Shown: piece by piece, positions 5,931 to 11,565 of the stretch
Layout: the number at the start of each line of letters is the position of its first letter
Numbering within the stretch: the first letter of the stretch is position 1
DNA from: Gracilaria caudata
Taxonomy: Eukaryota > Rhodophyta > Florideophyceae > Gracilariales > Gracilariaceae
Assembly (NCBI GenBank): GCA_030374735.1
Contig: JASCIV010000829.1
Span: forward strand, 1-11,565
Reading direction: 5' to 3'
DNA: 11,565 nucleotides
Translations under genes and position numbers: made by a program
Notes under the pieces: generated by a model
What the model saw: the letters and a program-made list of their open reading frames with translations, nothing else
Databases searched by the model: none
Told to the model about the DNA's origin: nothing

Positions 5931-8900
5931 ATGGCCTGGAGGAAAACCTTCCCCTCGCCGTTGTTGCTCCTTTTCTTTATTCTTCTCGCCTTCAATATCC
6001 TCAACGCCACCTCTCATGCCCTCCATCCGACCGAATTTTCCCTCTCCACCCATATGCGCGAATATGCGGTGTACGCAAATGAAGATGGCGTCCCAAAGCT
6101 AGAGCGCGGAGATAGTCCCGCTCAAGATCCTCAGATCATTCAAGATTCTCCCATTCCCACTGTCACGCCAAAGTTATTTCAGGCGTCCCCTACCCCGACT
6201 TCTGCGCCATCTTTTTCCGAAAACACGGCTGCTGTCACTGTTTCCGCCCAAGTGACTCCCACTTCCTCACCTCAAGATGAGCACCCAACTGTTTCCGATG
6301 ATGGGTCTGCTTCATCCTTTTCCAAACCGTCTGCTAGTGCCAGCCCAACTGTTGCACCCACTTCTCCCGGCCCAACTCCACAGATCTCACCGTCTTCTCA
6401 AAGCGTGTCCGTTAGCGCCGTCGAGAACGATTCGATCGAAAGCGATTTGTTTGCCGATGATCTGGACATCAGTGCTACATCGGACGATGAACCAGAGCTT
6501 GAACCAGAGCTTGAACCAGAAGAAACCATAGATTTAAGCCATGAGCAAGCTTCTGATCCTCATTTCGATGATGATGCGAAGCAGCCGCTGTTGGCCGCCG
6601 CACCAGTTGCTATCTCGCAGCAACCTGCACCGTCCCAGAATGTTTTTAAACCGGAATCAAGCTCTTTGTCTGCTGCACAAGCATCGGCTGTCGAATCATC
6701 GAAACCATCAACTTCTGACGACGAAGAAGAGCCTTTTGAGTCGCCATTAGTTGATGATGCTTTGTTCACTCCCACTCCTTTGAAAACGGCCACCCCTCCA
6801 GGAGAGAAAAAGAATGGGAATCCTAAGCCCTCGCAGCTGTTCAATTCAAAAGCACCTGTACAACTCCATCTCGGAGAAGATCTTCCAGCCCCGAAACCAG
6901 AGCCCTCACAGTCTGTCTCACCGCTTCCTAGTCCGTCGCAGCCTTACATGGAAGAAGAAACTATGGATTCTTCTGCCAATCATCTGGGCTCAGATACTTC
7001 TGTGCTTGAAGATGACCAGTTGCTTGAATCCAGCTTTGAAGACCAAGTCATGATCTCGGAGGTTGAAGTTGTCCCGGTTGCCGTGGGACCTGAAGGAGCT
7101 GATGAGTCTGTTTCGGATACATCTGCTCCTCCTGTGGCAACAGCAATACCGCCGCCATTGTCAAGCGAATCGCCGGCATCTGCGGCATCGACTGGGGATA
7201 AATCACCGTCTATTTCTGTGGACGAAACATCGAACGAAGCTCAAAGTCATTTTGGGAATTTGGAAATCGATGAATCATTTACTTGTACTTCCTTCGGAAA
7301 AGGGTCCGTGCCCAATTTTGATAAGCCGGACGATAACAGCTACACTGGAGATGTTGCCTCTTTCGCCGTTGATGCTGATGATTTCCCTGACCTGGCTCCC
7401 CAGTATTTATCACACGTTCACGGAACTTCGTGGAGTTATTCGTTTTCTGTGGATGAGTCGTTTGTCTATGATGTCGTTCTTGGCTTTGCTGAGATCTACG
7501 ATGTTGCTTGCAATGCAGGAGAGGAAAGTGGATACAGGATCTTCGACACCTGGGTTGGAGACCAAACCACCAGGATCGATGTCATGGCCGTTGCGGGATG
7601 TGGGAAACCGCTGCAAAATGTTTACCCAAAGATCACGCCTTCTGGTAGCACTATAACAATGGTGTTCAAGCAAGTGTCGCAACATGCCATGTTATCAACA
7701 TTGTGTTACAGAAAAGCTGGTGTCGCGAATTCCAAGTCACCAGCTACTGAACCCAAGCCAAGTCCGCTCAAAGAGTCCAATCCCATTGCGACCGCGATCC
7801 CACCGGCTTCTCCCCTGCAAGGGGAATCTGTGCTTACAGATGAGCAACCGGATTCAAATCCGGAGGGAACAAAGCTGACGGGTGCGGTTTCACAATTGGG
7901 GTCAAGTTATACTTGTGTGAATTTCGGTCTTGAAGTGATCAACGGGTACGCTATGTACGACAGAAAAGCCGTTTCTGGAGATGCTCATGTGTTTGCTGGA
8001 TCAGGTCAATACCAAAACACTCTTCCCGAGCCATACTGGTACTATCTATACGGACAGAACTGGTCGTATTCACTCGAAGTTTCCTCTTCAGCCCCCCAAA
8101 ACCTGGTTCTGGGTTACGCTGAAACATCTTCCGAAGCTTGCGACATGGACAGGAGTTTTACAGTGTCTGCAAATGGGGGAATCCAAACTGCTGAAATTAC
8201 GGAGAACATTGGGTGCGGCGTCATTCATCAGACCGAACTGGCCGCGGTCGCGCCCGTTAATGGAGTTATCGACCTATCTTTCACAGCGGTCTCCGGAGAT
8301 GCGCTGGTTTCCGTACTGTGTTACGCGGATGCTATAGAAACCGAAACGGAAACAGCTGTCATTGTTGGGATCGAGTCCACACCTGAAGAATCTGGTGAAG
8401 ATCCGGAGGACGAATCTCCAACTCTTTCCGAAGAAGCGAACACTGAGTCCACATCAGTTGTTGTTCAGAGTGATTCTACAAACGAAGCGGGAAAAGGGGG
8501 ATCTTGCTTTTCCTTTGGTTCAAGTTCGGCTTCCGGCTTTGTCAACGCAGTACCTTTGCCACAGGATGTTTCCTACTACAGTGATGCAAAGGCATCTATA
8601 TCTGGAGCGCAGGAGAGTTCTGTATTCTCTTCACATATCTACGGATCGCACTTTAGTCTGACTATCAGCAATATGGATCAAGCTCCGAAATCTGTGTTCA
8701 TAGGGCTTGCAGAAATCTACGAGCCGGCATGCAAGGAAGAACAACGATTGTTCTCTGTAACAGTTGGCTCTCTAACCAAAACGATCGATGTCTTCGATGA
8801 AGTTGGATGTTCGGCAGCCATGGTACTCAGAATCGACGAAGTCACTCCGAATACCGCTAATAACATTGTAATTGGCTTCAATGCAGTCAAGGATAATGCG

Positions 8901-11565
8901 ATGGTATCAGCTGTTTGTGTCACTGAATCTGTTGAAAACAGTACTGGCGAGCCATCGGCTTTACTCGTTTCGAAGTTACCCCCACTTTCCATGTTGGACA
9001 ACTCGGCTGCTGTTACCATTCTATCGGAACAACCAGTCCCTTCTCCCACTGTTGTCACGGTGAGCTTACCGAGTGACACAGGCTCTGAGTCGAGTGATAC
9101 CGAAGAATCCCAGTCCGACGATATTGTAAGTTCTGGTGAAAAGGGTGACGGGAATCCGAAAGGAAGTCCTTTTCCTGAGTTCAATGGACTAATTGATGCC
9201 ACGATTTCTGAATCACCCGCACCAATAGGGTCCAATGTCGCGACTAATCCACTCCCCGGATTAGACGAAGGGGAGGAGAACGGGAACCTTGTGCACCCGG
9301 ACATAAGTGCAACTGTTTCTCAAGAAGGCGAAGCCCATCATGGCGATATCTTGCTACCTACGGACTTTAGTCAAACAACCTTTGGGAAAACACCCGTTCT
9401 GGCATCATCATCCACACTGGGTCTTTCACCTGATGGAGTTGCTTCTGATGCTCCGATGCATCCAACTGGTTCAGAATCAAGCGGTTTTCCTCAAAGTGCG
9501 GCAGTAGAGGACGTCGAATCAAAACAGATCGAAGATGGAATATCAACTGAATCCTCTGAAGTAATCGTCGTTCTTGAGGAAAATGCAGTCTCGTCCCCAT
9601 CACCATCAGCAACATCTAGTCCAGTTCTGAATATTGACACTGAAGCTCACAATAACGGTCCTCAAACGATCCAGCAAACCTCGGATTCATCCCCAATTCC
9701 CACTACTGGTGTAATCATTGTCGCTCAAGGGGGAGATCCAGCCAATGAAGCCCCATCCCCTAGCGCAACACCAATACCTTCGGCAAGTCCTGATTCTGGT
9801 GTGACCATTTCTGTTGGGGACGGAGGAGAACAACAAGAATCCCCTACGCCCGTTAACGACTCAGCTGCATCGTCATCACCGTCCGCCTCGGAGGTGACCT
9901 TAGATATGGAGCAACAAGGATCTTCTCAAGAATCTCAGTCTCCAACCATATCACCTTTGACACAGTCACCGATTTCTGATTCAACTGTGATTCTTGTGGC
10001 CGAAAACGAAAATCCTGCGATCCTGTCCACACCAGAAGAATCGGCGGTGACCATCACCGATTCAGATGCAGAAGACCAACCGGAAGCGAGTCCCATGCCC
10101 GTGGAGGGAATCCTTGAAGAGTTTCCAACTGCTATTCCTCCAGGGAGCTCTTCAACAGTTCTCGAGAGCAGCGATGAGGGTTCATCAAATGACTCGGATG
10201 AGGAAGTGATTGTGGCAGTTGATTCCGATCCTGCCACGGTCTCCACAGACGCTCAACAAATCCCTTCTCTGTCACCAACTCCAGTCAGTGTTGCTATACC
10301 ACCTAAAGACACACCCCCGGATGGAACTGCAGACGATGAAACTGAGGAAGTCCAAATTCTGGTCCCGGACTCAGGAGAAACACCATCGTCGTCTTCGTCT
10401 TCACCTTCTGTCGATGGCGCCGTTGTGATTCCTGTTGATGCAACTGAGATTTCATCCCAGCAACCAACACCCAGTACTGCGGCCGCTATCCCGCCAGCGG
10501 CCACAGTTACCGACAACCAGATTGAAATAGTGGTCACAGGTTCACCAACTGTAACTCCTATTCCTGGCACAACATCCGCCTCCTCTCCAGGAGATGATGT
10601 TCAAGATGTTGTCATCATCGGTAGCGAGACATCTGACTCTGACAGTTCAGCCGTGGAAGCACCCGATGGTGTCTCTCTCGGAGGGATAAACCCAGATGGA
10701 TCTTCCTCTGATGTGACTGGAGCTGCATCTCCTTCTCCTTCTCCAACCCCATCACTAATTGTTTCGGTAACGGGATCGGACACCGTCATTATAGGCTCGA
10801 CCGGCGCTGAGGCAAGTCCCGTTCCGGTAACATCTGGAATACCAGTGGCTGCTCCTGAAGCAGTGGCAGAAGTTCCAGACGATGATGCCAACGTTATCCA
10901 AGTCTCAGACTCGGAAAACGCCGAACCAGTCGATTCATCTGCTCTTACTGGTGATGAAGATGTGCCATCAATTATCGAAGGAGAGTACAAGGAGCTGATA
11001 GGTACAGTACCGGCTGGAAGCGGATTCTCAATCGGAATGGGTGTTCTTGGGGCATTACTAGTGCTTCTGTTGCTCGTTCTCTTGTTCTTTGCAATCAGGA
11101 GCGATGGCGTAGCTTACTCCTATAGCAGTCAATATTCAAGCCGAAAGCCAAGTGATTATGGGGACGCTAGTCAGGGTGGCTATACGGAAGGTCTGAACCA
11201 GGGAGCTGGAGTTTATCAAAACGATTCCTACGCAGGAGACGGAGTAAGTGGATACGCTCAGGGCCAACCGCCAGTGGAGTCTCAACCTATTGCCGGAGCT
11301 GAAAACTTTGGATACGAGCAACCACAAGAAGGCCTTGGAGGCGTAAATGGCTCTTACGGAAACGTTGGACCGGATACATATGCAGCTTACTCTAGTCTTA
11401 ACATGCATGATGCGCCCACCACGATGGGCGATGAAACGAATATGTACACTCAATCCGAAACTATGACAGCGGATGGCGGACTCATGTTTAAATACGGTTC
11501 TGGGACCAGAGATACTACTTTCTCTGGCACTGGCTTGCGCGAATCCGAACAACCAACGGAGTATG
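5931..11565 (+). CDS. Giant type I membrane protein with three malectin-like modules, S/T/P-acidic stalk and Tyr/Gly-rich tail (3' end outside window)
   Basis: One uninterrupted frame of 1878 codons runs off the window. The ATG is the first after an in-frame TAA at 5907-5909, with A at -3 and G at +4. Residues 1-30 form a signal peptide (hydrophobic core L11-A20, probable cleavage after SHA30). Residues 31-445 are acidic, Ser/Pro/Thr-rich and probably disordered, with an EPEL repeat at 187-198. Three malectin-like modules follow (452-592, 662-797, 859-996). Each has a C-x-x-F-G opening, a G-[FYL]-A-E strand, then A-C, G-C and a final Cys. Malectin folds bind di-glucose or cell-wall glycans, so surface carbohydrate binding is inferred. 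Residues about 1000-1690 are a Ser/Thr/Pro/Asp/Glu-rich stalk with short beta-branched segments and several N-glycosylation sequons. A transmembrane helix spans about 1701-1722. The tail has about 15 tyrosines in 156 residues. No kinase domain is visible, though one could lie beyond the edge. It resembles plant malectin receptors only in general layout. Confidence 0.9.
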   Translation, partial: MAWRKTFPSPLLLLFFILLAFNILNATSHALHPTEFSLSTHMREYAVYANEDGVPKLERGDSPAQDPQIIQDSPIPTVTPKLFQASPTPTSAPSFSENTAAVTVSAQVTPTSSPQDEHPTVSDDGSASSFSKPSASASPTVAPTSPGPTPQISPSSQSVSVSAVENDSIESDLFADDLDISATSDDEPELEPELEPEETIDLSHEQASDPHFDDDAKQPLLAAAPVAISQQPAPSQNVFKPESSSLSAAQASAVESSKPSTSDDEEEPFESPLVDDALFTPTPLKTATPPGEKKNGNPKPSQLFNSKAPVQLHLGEDLPAPKPEPSQSVSPLPSPSQPYMEEETMDSSANHLGSDTSVLEDDQLLESSFEDQVMISEVEVVPVAVGPEGADESVSDTSAPPVATAIPPPLSSESPASAASTGDKSPSISVDETSNEAQSHFGNLEIDESFTCTSFGKGSVPNFDKPDDNSYTGDVASFAVDADDFPDLAPQYLSHVHGTSWSYSFSVDESFVYDVVLGFAEIYDVACNAGEESGYRIFDTWVGDQTTRIDVMAVAGCGKPLQNVYPKITPSGSTITMVFKQVSQHAMLSTLCYRKAGVANSKSPATEPKPSPLKESNPIATAIPPASPLQGESVLTDEQPDSNPEGTKLTGAVSQLGSSYTCVNFGLEVINGYAMYDRKAVSGDAHVFAGSGQYQNTLPEPYWYYLYGQNWSYSLEVSSSAPQNLVLGYAETSSEACDMDRSFTVSANGGIQTAEITENIGCGVIHQTELAAVAPVNGVIDLSFTAVSGDALVSVLCYADAIETETETAVIVGIESTPEESGEDPEDESPTLSEEANTESTSVVVQSDSTNEAGKGGSCFSFGSSSASGFVNAVPLPQDVSYYSDAKASISGAQESSVFSSHIYGSHFSLTISNMDQAPKSVFIGLAEIYEPACKEEQRLFSVTVGSLTKTIDVFDEVGCSAAMVLRIDEVTPNTANNIVIGFNAVKDNAMVSAVCVTESVENSTGEPSALLVSKLPPLSMLDNSAAVTILSEQPVPSPTVVTVSLPSDTGSESSDTEESQSDDIVSSGEKGDGNPKGSPFPEFNGLIDATISESPAPIGSNVATNPLPGLDEGEENGNLVHPDISATVSQEGEAHHGDILLPTDFSQTTFGKTPVLASSSTLGLSPDGVASDAPMHPTGSESSGFPQSAAVEDVESKQIEDGISTESSEVIVVLEENAVSSPSPSATSSPVLNIDTEAHNNGPQTIQQTSDSSPIPTTGVIIVAQGGDPANEAPSPSATPIPSASPDSGVTISVGDGGEQQESPTPVNDSAASSSPSASEVTLDMEQQGSSQESQSPTISPLTQSPISDSTVILVAENENPAILSTPEESAVTITDSDAEDQPEASPMPVEGILEEFPTAIPPGSSSTVLESSDEGSSNDSDEEVIVAVDSDPATVSTDAQQIPSLSPTPVSVAIPPKDTPPDGTADDETEEVQILVPDSGETPSSSSSSPSVDGAVVIPVDATEISSQQPTPSTAAAIPPAATVTDNQIEIVVTGSPTVTPIPGTTSASSPGDDVQDVVIIGSETSDSDSSAVEAPDGVSLGGINPDGSSSDVTGAASPSPSPTPSLIVSVTGSDTVIIGSTGAEASPVPVTSGIPVAAPEAVAEVPDDDANVIQVSDSENAEPVDSSALTGDEDVPSIIEGEYKELIGTVPAGSGFSIGMGVLGALLVLLLLVLLFFAIRSDGVAYSYSSQYSSRKPSDYGDASQGGYTEGLNQGAGVYQNDSYAGDGVSGYAQGQPPVESQPIAGAENFGYEQPQEGLGGVNGSYGNVGPDTYAAYSSLNMHDAPTTMGDETNMYTQSETMTADGGLMFKYGSGTRDTTFSGTGLRESEQPTEY
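6489..6520 (+). repeat. 12-bp in-frame coding repeat (EPEL), about 2.7 copies
   Basis: The unit GAACCAGAGCTT is repeated exactly at 6489-6500 and 6501-6512, with a partial copy at 6513-6520. It encodes Glu-Pro-Glu-Leu twice and then EPEE at residues 187-198 of the malectin-repeat protein. Identical DNA copies suggest recent slippage expansion and possible length variation between strains. Confidence 0.9.
7278..7715 (+). other. Malectin-like module 1 (residues about 450-595)
   Basis: It opens with FTCTSFG and has a central HGTSWSYSF strand with W501. The best malectin signature follows: VVLGFAEIYDVAC, then R-I-F-D, DVMAVAGCG, and a final strand ending LCY. Cysteines are at 452, 527, 557 and 592. 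Of the three modules it is the closest to the canonical malectin pattern of FAEIY, then RxFD, then D.....G. Confidence 0.75.
7908..8324 (+). other. Malectin-like module 2 (residues about 660-798)
   Basis: It opens with YTCVNFG, has the shared YGQNWSYSL strand (NWS is also a glycosylation sequon), then VLGYAETSSEAC, ENIGCG and a final VLCY. Cysteines are at 662, 737, 762 and 797. The FAEIY core has drifted to GYAETS, so its ligand site may differ from module 1. Confidence 0.65.
8499..8918 (+). other. Malectin-like module 3 (residues about 857-996)
   Basis: It opens with SCFSFG and has the YGSHFSLT strand, then FIGLAEIYEPAC, DVFDEVGC and a final AVC. Cysteines are at 859, 934, 960 and 996. The LAEIY core and D..DEVG pattern keep the malectin signature, although overall identity to modules 1 and 2 is low. 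Confidence 0.7.

Noticed and set aside
6277..8661. A series of + strand frames of 60 to 200 codons in other phases
   Set aside because: Out-of-phase shadows of the continuous frame starting at 5931. Their His/Leu/Arg-rich composition is what shifted reading of this gene gives.
8717..9304. 195-codon - strand frame, and similar antisense frames at 9935-10246, 10253-10570, 10601-10990 and 11136-11552
   Set aside because: All lie opposite the malectin-repeat gene. They are shadow frames produced by its Ser/Pro/Asp/Glu codon use, and none has a domain.
9012..10904. SUMO-interacting motifs in the stalk (hydrophobic tetrads followed by Asp/Ser/Glu)
   Set aside because: The pattern fits, but the signal peptide and downstream transmembrane helix place this region outside the cytosol, so SUMO binding is unlikely.

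Overview
The window looks like nuclear DNA from an intron-poor eukaryote. It has a eukaryotic translation factor, a secretory membrane protein and long gene-free stretches. It shows no Shine-Dalgarno/operon layout, and three long uninterrupted reading frames all run on the + strand. CCAAT and CACGTG boxes and pyrimidine-rich, ATG-poor leaders fit eukaryotic promoters and 5' UTRs. A compact, intron-poor alga (for example a unicellular red alga) would fit, but that is a guess; the sequence does not fix the lineage.

Layout: (1) 1-989 is the 3' end of the gene for translation initiation factor eIF5B (end of domain II, domain III, domain IV); its 5' part lies outside the window. (2) 990-2623 is a 1.6 kb gap with no convincing gene. 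It holds a GC-rich 18-bp tandem repeat, a 20-bp perfect palindrome beside two opposed CCAAT boxes, a 16-bp element occurring twice, and an ATG-free leader of about 430 bases. (3) 2624-4609 encodes a 661-residue fold-type I, class V-like pyridoxal-phosphate enzyme with recognisable active-site motifs and an unrecognised N-terminal extension of about 180 residues. (4) 4610-5930 is a 1.3 kb gap with an exact CCAAT-N9-CCACG match (the ER-stress response element of animals and plants), two CACGTG boxes, and a pyrimidine-rich leader without ATG from 5635 to 5930. (5) 5931 to the window end is one open frame of at least 1878 codons with no stop. It is a type I membrane protein: signal peptide, acidic Ser/Pro/Glu-rich region, three tandem malectin-like modules with matching cysteine spacing, a long Ser/Thr/Pro/Asp/Glu-rich stalk studded with short beta-branched segments, one transmembrane helix, and a Tyr/Gly/Ser/Gln-rich cytoplasmic tail cut by the window edge.

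The three genes have no obvious shared pathway; they are independent transcription units in the same direction. The large malectin-repeat membrane protein is the most novel item. Its ectodomain suggests carbohydrate binding or adhesion at the cell surface or cell wall, and its tail resembles a low-complexity, self-associating domain.
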